From: Malaya genurostris
Lineage: Eukaryota; Arthropoda; Insecta; Diptera; Culicidae
Assembly (NCBI RefSeq): GCF_030247185.1
Contig: NC_080571.1
Span: forward strand, 210,672,880 to 210,736,879
Direction: 5' to 3'
DNA: 64,000 nt
Part shown: piece after piece, positions 45,329-55,639 of the stretch
Layout of the letters: each line of letters starts with the position of its first letter
Numbering within the stretch: the first letter of the stretch is position 1
Made by a program: the position numbers and the translations under genes
The notes under the pieces: generated by a model
Seen by the model: the letters and a program-made list of their open reading frames with translations, nothing else
What the model was told of the DNA's origin: nothing
Databases searched by the model: none

Positions 45329-45411
45329 CACATCACGATCAAACCTCTTCTCTAATTGCTCAACCTGTTGCTGCTGTAACGTCGGACGTTTCTCGTCCGT
45401 TCCACCCGGTC
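45329..45411 (-). CDS. Candidate internal exon (83 bp)
   Basis: On the minus strand the acceptor ttgtttcag precedes GACCGGGTGG..., and the exon would end ...CGTGATGTG before the donor gtaagagg. In the open frame it encodes GTDEKRPTLQQQQVEQLEKR followed by FDRDV, a polar, glutamine-rich, coiled-coil-like segment. Both splice sites fit the consensus well and the block lies in a repeat-poor island. I recognise no family; resemblance to homeodomain starts was considered and is not convincing. Neighbouring exons were not identified, so this remains a prediction. Confidence 0.3.
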
Positions 45412-45908
45412 CTGAAACAACGTGCAATGAAGTTGTACTACAATGTTGCGAACCAGCCGTTTGCCGAACGACTTTTCCGACCGATTCAATGATGGGCGAA
45501 CACGAAACAAATCTGTTTACACTCGTGTAGTGTTTATTGTTTACTTCGAATGTTTATTGTTTCCCGCCGTTTCCCATCAATTGAGCTGCATGAATGCCCT
45601 TGATTTGCTCTCCAAAGCAAGTGTGAGAATCTGTTTGCAAATATTTAAGCTCCGTCTTGTTGCTAACAACGGTTCATTTCTGTCCGACACGTCAATCTTT
45701 AAATGGGTTGTTGAAAGCCGTAGTTTCTCCCGGCAATCAGTTCCATCGATGTTACATTTACAAAGTAGAACCATTTCGCTACTCTTATCGCCGCCGACGA
45801 AGCTCGAAATGCAACACCTAATCGAGTAACTGCATCAACTTGTACCCAGCTTGTTCCGACAAATGGCGACCCGCTGAAGTGGGCATCTTACTTCATACTT
45901 GTCACTTA

Positions 45909-45932
45909 CGATGATGATGATGATGATGATGA
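45909..45932. repeat. GAT trinucleotide microsatellite
   Basis: Eight GAT units followed by ATAATAATC. Methionine or isoleucine runs read from it are artefacts. Confidence 0.85.
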
Positions 45933-46200
45933 TAATAATCAACCGAATGCCGGCCGGCAGTATTCCGTGCAACAATGTTGCAGTTGAAGGACACCCACTA
46001 TACGAGACATTTTGTTTTCTCACACTGTGTCTGTGTCGAGATAACGCTCCCGGTAGCTCGGTGCGAGACACTCAGTATATTTTTTTCTTCTCGAGTCTGT
46101 TTAGTCTACAATGATGTCGGCACAGAGTTGAGACAAAATTTAGACCACGAGTTACTACCAGTCAAATGCCATCACTTTCTTCACTCCTAGGAAATATATG

Positions 46201-46601
46201 AACTAAAAAATGACAACGGAATGGAATATTGAATGGGTCGATTGGTTTAGTAACTTATAGTCGAACTACTCGGTATGTTAAATGCTAATGAAACTCGCGT
46301 GTTAAGTACATTTGAAAAGTGTTTGTATGTTTGTATGTTTATCCAAGAATTCCGACTTAAGTATTAACCTTTCAATCACTGCACTCAAGAGAACAATAAT
46401 AAGAGTAGATATAGAATGATATTTTATTACCAAAATCCAATAGCGAAACCGAAATTTGCAAAAAGTATCCCCGGTAGACAACGTTTTTTTTCTTCTTGAA
46501 ACTATACCAATGCTTGTATTTTTCTGTCATTGAACTCCTCAAAAAAAAAAACTCATCTCCGAAGGTAACTCGGTGAAACAATGCACCGAACCAGTACACT
46601 A
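46201..46601. other. No feature recognised
   Basis: AT-rich flank before a SINE. Confidence 0.35.
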
Positions 46602-46611
46602 TGTACGGTCA

Positions 46612-46806
46612 AGTCAAAGTCTGGACAATACTTTCCTTTTGTGCAATTTGGGCTTCCTACAGACTTCGCATCCGATGCATAGTGTACAAAATCATTGCAT
46701 GGCTAGAGTACTACGATTCCACTGACACTAAGAATCCTTCCTGGTCGGGGTTCGTACAACTGGCTTGTAAGACCAGCGCCCTATGCATTAAACCACTATC
46801 CCGGGC
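46612..46806 (-). mobile_element. SINE family V, minus-strand copy with target duplication
   Basis: Inverse orientation copy with the full tRNA-like head (gcttgtaagaccag anticodon arm) and body. Flanks TGTACGGTCA (46602-46611) and TGTACGATCA (46807-46816) match at 9 of 10 positions, giving a good target duplication. It is diverged from the 26.7-kb copy by scattered substitutions. Confidence 0.8.
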
Positions 46807-46924
46807 TGTACGATCAGAAAAGTTTTAATGTGACTTCTCTACCGAACTACCTTATTTTTCAAGCGTCATTCACAACTCTTTAATCTTCTTCGATCTATTT
46901 CGCTTTTCGTTAGGTATGGCAGTT

Positions 46925-47075
46925 GTAATCAAAGTATAAGGTGATGGTCCAACAAGCCCGATGTCGTATGTTCAACTCCTGACCTAAGATCGTAACACTG
47001 GTCGTGCAATAGTATTGTACACTTTTGAGTCGGTTGAAACAGAAGGTCAAGTTCCACATTGGAGTTTAATACCTC
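46925..47075 (+). mobile_element. SINE family V, degenerate copy
   Basis: Recognisable from aaggtgatggtccaacaagc through gttgaaacagaaggtcaag with internal deletions. A-box and target duplication are not recognisable. Confidence 0.5.
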
Positions 47076-47559
47076 GTTCTAGCTTTTGTTGTGAATACGA
47101 CTTACTTTACTATAGGGCGCCTTTTCTAAAATTACCCTGTACAAGAATGGGCAGAACTTTATCGCGAATATTTCTCGATGTACTTAATCCAACAACAATT
47201 TGTGATTAAATTTTCAACAGTGTGAGATAACCATAAATAAATGAAACACAAAGTCATCCTACTGCTGGTCGTTTGCATTGGAGCAAAATACAACAAAAAA
47301 TGAACAATGGGGAACATTATGCAAAATCAGCTCTTCTTATGGCTCCAAATGTTATATAAAGAACTATAAAGATTGTTTCTTTGCTTATCGGAAATTTAAA
47401 TCATCAATGTTGTGCAAATATATTATAATTTGATTAACTTTGTGCAATTTTCGCAGTACGAAATTCGCAACAGTGTTTAATATCTTAGAGAACTACACAA
47501 TTTGGCCCATTTGAATGCCAGAAAGTAATCCCGTACGACATTTTGATAGTATTTTTTTA
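47076..47559. other. AT-rich sequence with a short repeat match
   Basis: The part 47431-47489 is the reverse complement of 2196-2252. Nothing else is recognised. Confidence 0.4.
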
Positions 47560-48040
47560 CTGAAATATTCAAATTCTAAATGAAATAATCGACATCAAAA
47601 TTCTGTATGTTGCTATTTAGAATAATAATTGTATATCCAAAGAATTATGCGAAATTTTACTTCACTATACTGTATACGGTACATTTTTCAACCAATTGTA
47701 GTTTGTAGAAGAACTTCCTGCTGATTTGCTATATAAAATGCATAACACCGACTCAGAAGCCATTCATAGAAGGTTCTTTTCAGAACCATCATTATTTTAT
47801 CGTAAAGAACTATACTGTTTATTTCGTAATATTTAATTGTATGTCAGAATGTTTTATGTAACTAATCTGTACTTTAGTTTAGGTGTATCGATTCATATTC
47901 TAGTAGTGAAAAAGAGGAAAGCTTGCGCAATTCATACAATCGATCAACTAATTAATTTCGGAAGTATAAAGAAAGAGTGTCAGTTTTATTCGTATTCAGC
48001 ACACCCAGTTATGTCTCTGACATTACACACCCGAAAGTTT
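47560..48040 (+). repeat. Dispersed repeat H, copy 2 (with histone-like block)
   Basis: The most complete copy of the repeat also present at 3410-3800. It has an additional block (about 47709-47803) containing TATATAAAA near 47731 and a perfect GGTTCT-TTTC-AGAACC stem-loop at 47772-47787. The remainder aligns closely with copy 1, including the shared 45-codon open frame that is then shifted. Confidence 0.6.
47772..47787 (+). promoter_or_regulatory. Histone-mRNA-type 3' stem-loop sequence
   Basis: GGTTCTTTTCAGAACC forms a 6-bp stem with a 4-base TTTC loop, flanked by AA and ATC. This fits the shape and loop of the metazoan replication-dependent histone mRNA end signal (stem GGYYYU, loop UUUC). 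No histone coding sequence lies upstream, so it may be a relic of a histone gene spacer captured in the repeat, or chance. Confidence 0.35.
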
Positions 48041-48169
48041 TTTTTATTCACAACTACTCAATCTTCTTTGCATTATTTCGCTCCAGCATTCGCGGGGTAG
48101 AGGTTTTTGCGATTTATGTTCACAATTTCTTTTTCGTTGAATATTGAGCTGTGATTTTCTTCCAAATTT

Positions 48170-48639
48170 GAGTAAAAAAATATGCCTAATGAAAATCAAT
48201 TTTTTAACCAATGCTCGAAGGTCCGAATGTCATATACCATTCGAATAGGTTCGTCGAGATGGAAAAATGTCTGTGTGTGAATATGCAAAAATACATACAT
48301 TTCTATGAAAGGTTTAGGATTTCAGCAAATAGAATTGAATTTTTTCCGAGTTCGCCTTCCAGTTCCGGAAGTACAGGGTGATAAGGAGAAGCATTTCAAT
48401 TTCAGGAGCGTGTCTCTATATATGCCTCTGAATAACTACTATAATTCAATTACAAAAAAAATCAGGTATTCGGATTTCATTTCCCGGTTACCATACTTTT
48501 TACCATTTTTTATAAATATAAAAATAGGTATAGAATTCGCTGAAACTATAGAAAAATATTCCGTGACCCCGAATAATATATACCAATCGATTCAGCTTGA
48601 CGAATTGAGCAAATGTTCTTTTGTGTGTCTGTATGTGTA
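48170..48639 (+). repeat. Family A array repeat, copy 4 (left part)
   Basis: The head segment accattcgaataggttcgtcg, a unit core near 48360 (cttccagttccggaagtac), then a second head (ccaatcgattcagcttgacg) and a TG tract. A fold-back transposon is inserted in the TG tract at 48640, and repeat-like sequence continues after 49577. Confidence 0.55.
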
Positions 48640-49577
48640 CAGGGTCCGGCACTCGAAGTATAACCAATTAAAAAGGCCATAAATTCAGTTTGGAAAATTA
48701 CTTTTACTTAATTCAAAGTACAAAATGTGTAAAAATAATACGAAATTCAGAATCAATTCACTTTTGCTCGATATGATCACCTTTTGCCTTGACTTGATGA
48801 CTTGAGAGAGCGAAGGAGTTGCTTCGTTTGGGCGAATGTGACTTGCAGGTATTTTGGCCCACTCGCGGACAATAACTTTTTTCAGCGCCTCGAAACTGGT
48901 GTATCTTTTAGTTCGGACTTTGCTCTCCAAAATGGCCCAAAGAGAATAATCCATTGGATTCGCATCTGGTGAATTCGAGAGCCATTGTGTGGACGTGATG
49001 AAGTTCGGAACGTTGTTTTTCAGCCATTCTTGGTTCACTCGAGCTTTGTGAGACGGTGAGTCCTGCTGAAACGTCCATGGTCTGCCACCGAAATGTTTGT
49101 CTGCCCACGGCTTCAAAGCAACCTCCAGAATACTTTCCCGATAATATGTCGCATTTACCTTGACGCCAGGCTCGATGAAAACGATTGGAGAGCGCCCATC
49201 TGCGGTTACAGCGGCCCAAACCATTATCTGTTGCGAGTGCTGCCTCCTGGTGGCCAATCGATGACTCAAATTCTCGTATGAACGGTCGGTCAAGTAAACC
49301 CTATCGTTTTGAGAGTTTACGAATTACTCAATTGGAAAAATTTTCTCGTCAGAAAATACAATGTTCGGAAATTGACCGCTTTCGGCCAAACGAAGCAACT
49401 CCTTCGCTCTCTCAAGTCATCAAGTCAAGGCAAAAGGTGGTCATATCGAGCAAAAGTGAATTGATTCTGCATTTCGTATTATTTTTACACATTTTGTACT
49501 TTGAATTAAGTAAAAGTAATTTTCCAAACTGAATTTATGGCCTTTTTAATTGGTTACACTTCGAGTGCCGGACCCTA
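48640..49577 (-). mobile_element. Fold-back derivative of a DD37D (maT-type) ITm transposon
   Basis: Inverted arms of 197 bp (48640-48836 and 49381-49577) both contain the transposon 3' end, including the coding end RPNEATPSLSQVIKSRQKV and SNFPN. Outer ends are AGGGTCCGGCACTCGAAGT, flanked by TA on both sides (48638-48639, 49578-49579). The N-terminal half and native 5' end are absent. The arms differ at only a few positions, so the rearrangement is young or the arms have been homogenised. This is the same architecture as the element at 2385-3307, in a different ITm family. Confidence 0.75.
48685..49372 (-). pseudogene. DD37D-type transposase, N-terminally truncated, with a stop
   Basis: The catalytic and C-terminal part of a maT/ITmD37D-like transposase. 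The first Asp is in FPNIVFSDEKIF, soon followed by an in-frame stop (near 49320). Then come RVYLTDRSYENLSHRLATR, MVWAAVTADGRSP, the second Asp in WTFQQDSPSHKA and the third in SPDANPMDYSLWAILE. I count 36 residues between the last two, one fewer than the usual 37, because SPSHKA replaces the common SAPSHKA. The frame ends SKSNFPN at 48685. The DNA-binding region is missing, so the protein would be inactive. Confidence 0.75.
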
Positions 49578-50164
49578 TATTGTCAACAAAGAAGCGAGAT
49601 CTCAGAAATGACTGGACCTACTAGTCGCAAATAAAAGGTCTTCCCGTTGTCCTGAACGCTATTAAATGTTTTTGAGATCGCCTGTTTACTTTTTGACATA
49701 TACGGAGTTTTATGTTCAAATTTTCAGTTTTTTGATAATATCTGTGACAACTGTCCTTGAAAACCAAATGTGTTCTGCGACTTGGATTTCACACGGTAAT
49801 AGCTTTCCAACAAGCCATAGTTTTTTGAAATCCGTCTATTTTTAACGGAGATATCGATATTTTGGTGTATGCGACTTTTTGCCTTATTCCAGTGTTAGGA
49901 GTTTTTAGCACTGTATGACAAAACAATGCTTGGGAGCAACGTGAAACATGATTTTTTGTACTGTTATATACAATTATTTCTAAGTACCAAAAACACTTTG
50001 TGCAGCACCCTTTTTCATGACATTTACCTCGGACCGATTTTAGCACGGTTCGTTTTTGGCAACATAATCGTTCGAGTATGACATATGTAAACGAGATGAT
50101 GACAAAGATGACAGCATTTTCGAGTTGAAAACAACTCCATTATATTGATTTAAACTACTTATAG
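49578..50164. other. Family A-like remainder, then AT-rich sequence
   Basis: Sequence to about 49700 (atttctgagat, cgcaaataaaaggtc) looks like the continuation of the family A copy interrupted at 48640. The rest to 50164 shows no supported feature. Confidence 0.35.
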
Positions 50165-51470
50165 CAATAAATGCTGGAAGAACCCATATACCATTCGAAT
50201 AAGTTCGACGAGATCAGCAAACGCGTGTGGGACAAATAATTTCACTCATTTTTTCGGACCGTTGCCTACAAACTCAGATTCATATGAAAAGTCGTATGCT
50301 CCCAAACAAGGTTCCTGAATTTCAATAGGATCCGATTTCTGGTTCCGGAACTACAGGATGATACGTAAAAGGAATTTAAAATAATGTAACTCATTTTTCT
50401 CGTAGATTGCTGAACTGATCTAAAATTTAAATGAAATCTAAGAATCATTTAAGATCCAAATGAAAGCTCTTAAGATTCTACAAAACATCTTGTTTTTTAG
50501 TCAGATCCGACTTCCGGTTTAGGAGATACAGGGTGATTAGTAGAAAAATGTCCATTTTACATAAATTAATCAGATTTACCGGGTTCGCGAATTTGCTAGT
50601 CAATAAACAAATCAAAAGCAAAGTCTTGGCATTACAATCCTTTTGTAAAATTTGGCCTTTCTGTTTCAACAGACCTCGCTGCCGTTTCTTAGTGTACAGA
50701 ATCATAGCATGGCTAGTATTATAGATTCTACTGACACTAAGAATCCTTCCAGGTCGGGGCTCGAACATACGAAAACTGGCTTGTAATACCAGCGTCATAT
50801 GCATTGAACCGCTAACCCGGGACGAAAAATATAACCAAATAAACTTATTTCAATTTTAGCGGTATTCAGTTTTCGATCCGGAAGAATGTCTTCGCACTAC
50901 GATGTCTACATTGATTTTCGAAAAGTTTAAATCAAATGTAAACAATACAGCTCCTTCGATGAATTGAACTGACTTCGGCTAAACCGTTTCTCGAATTCCG
51001 GTTCTGGTATCGAATGGTTTCTCAAAGCTCAATCGGTTTTTCAGAAACCGAATTTCATAAACAAAAATACAAATTCAAAGACTTATGGCCCCATACAAAA
51101 TTGGTGAATTGTATCAGATTCTAGAATTACAGGATGATAAGATTTTAAAATTCAAACCGATATAGAAGATGACAATATTAAAAAGCTTCAAAGTTGAACT
51201 CAAAACTATTGAAATTTATTCTCAATATTAATGTATGGTCATACGAATCGTTTTGGGTTATGCTGGTCCCTGAATGGCGGCTCTGGAAGTACCGTAAATA
51301 ATGACGGAAAACTCTAAAGTGGAACTTACTTGGACATCTCATTGAATGGTCAATCGATTGTCCCACGTTTAGATTCAAATTTTATTCTAGTTCCTACATT
51401 ACAGGGTAATGAGTGATTGAAATCTCAAATAAGCGGATTGATAAAAATATTATCATCTCACTGTTAGGTG
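50165..51470 (+). repeat. Family A array repeat, copy 5, with a nested SINE
   Basis: Head segment ataccattcgaataagttcg near 50190, then units with cores near 50330 (ccgatttctggttccgg) and 50508 (ccgacttccggtttagg). A SINE interrupts at 50620-50821, and decayed units continue to about 51470. Confidence 0.5.
50620..50821 (-). mobile_element. SINE family V, minus-strand copy
   Basis: Complete from the tail (agtcttggcattacaatcc) to the tRNA-like head (ccgctaacccggga). The anticodon arm reads ctggcttgtaataccag. It is inserted in a family A array, so it is younger than that copy. A target duplication is not clear. Confidence 0.75.
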
Positions 51471-51509
51471 AATTAAGTACGTTTTTTACGAACTAACTCT
51501 TTTATGAAC

Positions 51510-51672
51510 CCCCGCTTAGTTCGTAAATGGAGGTCTGTACGCAACATGCTGATCTCGTAAGCCAGTTGTTGTATGTTCAAACCTCGATGTGAAATGACTC
51601 CTTTTGTCAATAGGATCGTGACACTAGCCAATGCAATTTTTACAAATCGGCAACGAAGTTTGTGTATGTTTC
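51510..51672 (+). mobile_element. SINE family V, degenerate copy
   Basis: Recognisable by ctcgtaagccagttgttgta, a B-box-like gttcaaacctcg and gacactagccaatgcaat. Its 3' part is cut by a hAT insertion at 51681. Confidence 0.55.
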
Positions 51673-51680
51673 CACAAGAG

Positions 51681-52430
51681 CAGTGGCGTCTCGTGACAAA
51701 ATTTACGGGTTTTGCACTACTTATGTCACTTTTAAACGCTCTGTAAGACACTTTGTTTTTCCCAGTAATTTGAAAACTTTTAGGGGCTCACTGTCAGTCT
51801 GTGATTGATTTCAGAAATCGGTGTCATTTTTAAAATCTGTGCAGCATATTTAGAATCTACGAAACCCAGAATAATCTGTGAACCTAGCATCTCTGGAGAC
51901 AGCAATTTGTTTTCAACTGCCATAAGCATAGGCCACTGAAGCCTCTCCTGAAAATGCGCATACAAGCTCTGACAGAGAGAACAACAAATCTTATAGATGA
52001 GCTAAGTAATTCCTTCTTTCTTGAATCTGTGCAGTAACTCATGTGCACGGAAAAGACACTAAGAAAGCGACAAGAGATATTCGAAATTTTCTGCTGGTTG
52101 TATATGAAATGGGTGCAGATACACGCAACTTCGGTGTACAAGGCAAAGTACTCGAATTCAGAGCGCCACGTATTGGCTACAGCAATGCGATATGAAAAGA
52201 TCGTTTGGCTGTCATTAACCAGCAAGCATAAGCAGTTTATAGTAAATTTGTGCATATTGTGCTGTAGACAAAATCGCTCATTATTTTCTATTCGATACCA
52301 TCCGTCCTGATTTCATTGCAAAAATATAGAATCTAGAAAAATAATTGAATGCATATGGAGATGCAGTTAATTCACTCAATTTGACCAGTTGTGCAGTGCA
52401 CAAGGTGCACATGAGGACGAAACTCCACTG
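51681..52430. mobile_element. Non-autonomous hAT-type element with perfect 8-bp duplication
   Basis: Starts CAGTGGCGTCTCG and ends with the partial inverse ACTCCACTG. The octamer CACAAGAG flanks both sides (51673-51680 and 52431-52438). The 750-bp interior lacks a transposase. A deleted copy in inverse orientation lies at 63110-63330. It inserted into a SINE copy. Confidence 0.8.
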
Positions 52431-52438
52431 CACAAGAG

Positions 52439-53339
52439 AAACATAATATCCTGACTTTACTTTTTGCTGCTACGCTTAGTGAAGTATTTTAATTTACGTT
52501 ATTTCTTTAATTGAGAAAATGGATGAGTGAAATTTACTTAGGAAACCTCTGGGATTTTGTCAAAAATCGCAGAAAATTGTAGAATTTCAATGTTCAATTT
52601 CGAAAACTTATAGTGTTGGGTTTTAAAGTATCACCTTTCCAAGAGTAATTTCAGTAAATGACATTTCGTTGAAAAGGGAAAAACAACCTAAAGAAACTCG
52701 TTCAAAATTTTACTACGATCTTTAGTTTTACGTCTGCTTAGCGGTTCAGCAGTTAGGTAATCTGTTAGGTGGCGTAACAGTTCAACGAAAACTGTTATGC
52801 ACTGACGAGTCTAAGACGAATCGTAAAGGTAACTAAAAAGCGGTTATGTATCACAAACTTGGGTTAACCCCTGAATGACCAATTTTTTTTTACCAATATT
52901 TATGGGTTGATGGGATGGATGGGAAGCGGTTTTTAGTTATCCGATTTCGATTTTTTGTATTGTTAATGTTTTTATTCGGTTTTTTGACACTATAACTTTT
53001 CTAGCCGTATGTATTTCTGGGCTACTTGGCCAATAAAGTTACAGTTCATACATCGGATAAATTTTGTTGGCATTAAAAATACCTTACTTTTCACTATACG
53101 GGGCCGGGAGTCAAAACTTGACGCGTAACCTTTTTCTGTTATAATTTTGAACGCTAAAAACTGATTCTGAATAGAGCCTAATTGTTTTTTTACTGTCAGT
53201 TTCCATCTGATGCTTTTGCCAGCGGGTTTTCAGCGATATTGCTTTGTTTCAAATCAATCTCGATCTTGAACAAAACATATTCAATCGAATAACCTAAATA
53301 GAAATTATTCAAATAAAGGCTTCACCCTGCTCGATGATT
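52439..53339. other. AT-rich sequence with a MITE fragment
   Basis: The piece 52730-52830 contains aacagttcaacgaaaactgt and tatgcactgacgagtctaag, matching one arm of the MITE at 7500-7920. The rest is unassigned. Confidence 0.45.
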
Positions 53340-54430
53340 TTCCACTAATTAGAAAACACACGGTACGGTGCCCATACAAGCCTTGTGCCCTTTTCGGAGC
53401 AATTACAATGCGAATGCTATCTTTCTATCTTTCTTCCGTCGTAGAGTAAATCGCTGTTCGAATTCAATGGAAATTTCAAATCTGCATCGTTTTGCCCGCG
53501 AATCGCGGATGAATATAATTCGAGTGCGACGACGGTTCGTACCACGGAAAAAAAACAGTTACCGTACCTTTTCGTGCCAGCTCGTGCCACGGACCGCTAA
53601 TATTTTCTTTCCGTTTCAATGTAGATTTACGATTGCAACAATTTTGCATGAAAATGCATGATTCGTGTGGTGCGGCCAGGGACTACTCTGCGAAATAATT
53701 AATCAACTCGTGGTTTGCTCGACATTCTCTTGGCAACTTGAGTTCCCTGTTCATACCGAAGAGGAGGGGAAGGGGGGGGGGGGGGGGGAGAGTGGAGCGG
53801 AAACCAGGACGATGTTTTATTTTTATTTATTTGCTTGTTTGCCGAAATTATCGGAACGGACGGTCGGCTGGTTGGTCACCATCTTAGTGGTAAAGAAAAA
53901 CACATAAATCGTGTACGGCGTAATGTGATACACGAAAGTACTTTCACTTTGATCACTTCCAAAAATATTATTATTTTTGTGTTGAGTGTCATTCTTTCAA
54001 TACGTTCGAGTCAGCAAAACGCGCCCGGTATCGCCTCTGGGAGCTTTATGGGAATAGCAATTCAATAGCAATGAATAAAAGTGAGCGTAAAAACCGAAAA
54101 AAAAAACGATATTCTCGGTCGCCACAGGTGACCGGACTGCGACAAGTAATGTGTACTGGCTTGTATCGCCACAAGGATTCAAACAAATTCGGAATCAAGA
54201 TCGAAATAATAATGCGCAGAAGAAGGAAGAGAAACTACGGAAAAATGTGACCTCACATTTCATACGGAGGCCGGTCCAGTGGGGTGATAATCCCGGATCA
54301 CCGGAGCCAGACAGGTCAGCAAAGTGGACGGGAAACTCTCACGTCCGGGTCGGCTTGAGTATGTCACGTTTCGCTGGGAACATAAATCCGAAACTCTCCG
54401 TAGCTTTATTATAATGATGATGATGAGGAT
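53340..54430. other. Unique GC-richer island 7
   Basis: Repeat-poor block with a G-run at 53770-53789 and overlapping open frames (53368-53661, 53665-53907, 54151-54414, plus) without domains. Coding is unproven. Confidence 0.35.
53770..53789. repeat. Poly-G tract
   Basis: Run of G with a single interruption, in the middle of island 7. Its exact length is prone to sequencing error. Confidence 0.8.
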
Positions 54431-54699
54431 GGGTATTATATTATGTTCCGGAATAACGAGCATAATTTGTTTATTTCACAGCTTGGCTGAGATAGTTATT
54501 TGTTTGGCAGTATATCGAATTGAATCTTTTCAAATTCTACGATTTTTTTTCACAATGAAGATCATGGAAATAAATTTTATTGTTTTTGACAACGGAACAG
54601 TATTCACGGCATTTCCATGAAGAATTATTCAGATTACTTTGTATTCACTATGATTAAGACATGCGCACAGCAAAATCTGACGAGATCCGAAAAAGGGTG

Positions 54700-55165
54700 T
54701 GTGCTTAACAAAGACTATACCTTCGTATGTGACTTTCAGCCGGAAGACAAAGATTTTGTATAAATCGCTTGTCACCTACGATAATCAGATGACTACTTGC
54801 CAATTTTGGTAAAAAGCTGTTCACTACGGTGAGCCATGTGATAAACAGGACAAAAAGACACCTACACCTAAGGATACCTGGTACTTTCTCTACACCTCAA
54901 CAATAATGGAACACTCTAATCAACGAAACCATCAGTCGTGTGTCATGCAGAACAAAGTACGCCAACTGCAGTAAGCAACGCACCCAACGTCTAGGCATAT
55001 GACAGTAGTAACGATCTTCCCACTAACAACAGTGACACCGATTCAATGTACGGAAGCTTGAATAGCGAACCTCTGCTTCCCCTTCATTCACTGGATAACA
55101 ATGAAAGCGCCTCTCCTCCAAGGAAGAAGATAACGAGATTCCGAAATTTAATTTTTTATCACTAC
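54700..55165 (+). pseudogene. LINE ORF1 fragment, degenerate
   Basis: Plus-strand relative of the ORF1 at 40794-42462. It keeps a KSLVTYDNQMTTC segment, the zinc-knuckle region as CQF*-KAVHYGEPCDK (second Cys lost), and the Thr/Pro-rich tail down to SPPRKK-like codons near 55110-55130. Several frameshifts and stops. Neither element end is resolved. Confidence 0.6.
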
Positions 55166-55268
55166 AATCTAAAGGGTAAATCCGTCTAAAAAAAATTGTA
55201 TAGATAAAAATGCTTGGTGCGAAAATTTTGCAATGTCATTTACTGGTTTATTTAACATTTGCTCCCTT

Positions 55269-55483
55269 GCCCGGGTTTGCGGTTCAATGCATAAGGCGCT
55301 AGTCCTACAATCCAGTTGTCGTTCGCTCTAACCTCAACCTGGAAGCAATATTAATGTCAACAGGATCGTAGCCCCGACCATATAATGGTTCTTTGTGCTA
55401 TGAATCGGCGGCGAAGTCTCTGGAAACCGAAGGTCACATTCCACAAAGGGAATGTAATACCAAGGTTTGGCTTTGCCATTGGA
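55269..55483 (+). mobile_element. SINE family V, diverged copy
   Basis: The head gcccgggtttgcggttcaat and the anticodon arm ctagtcctacaatccag are recognisable, and the body runs to the tail caaggtttggctttgcc. The B-box is altered (gctctaacc), so RNA polymerase III transcription is unlikely. Confidence 0.7.
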
Positions 55484-55639
55484 AAAATGCGCGAACTGTT
55501 CTAAGCGACGAAATCTCCGTTCTAAAATGCATTATTCAAACATTCACTTTTACCGGATAGTGCGCTGAACGAATGTTCGGTAATGTTTCTCAACCAGACA
55601 CGCTTCACTCGAATCCACACCCCAAAAAGTTGGTTTATC

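Larger units (their letters stand above)
44741..46200. other. Unique GC-richer island 6
   Basis: Repeat-poor except for a minisatellite (44915-45115). It includes a very GC- and CpG-rich 60-bp spot at 44835-44880, the best exon-like signal of the window at 45329-45411 (minus), a GAT microsatellite (45909-45932) and TGCAACAATGTTGCA at 45968-45982. The frame 45577-45774 (minus) and its opposite are both open, without domains. Confidence 0.35.

Noticed and set aside
45329..45411. Homeodomain identity for the candidate exon (EKRPTLQQQQVEQLEKRF)
   Set aside because: Superficial likeness to the first helix region, but spacing and later residues do not fit and no WFQNRR-type helix follows nearby.
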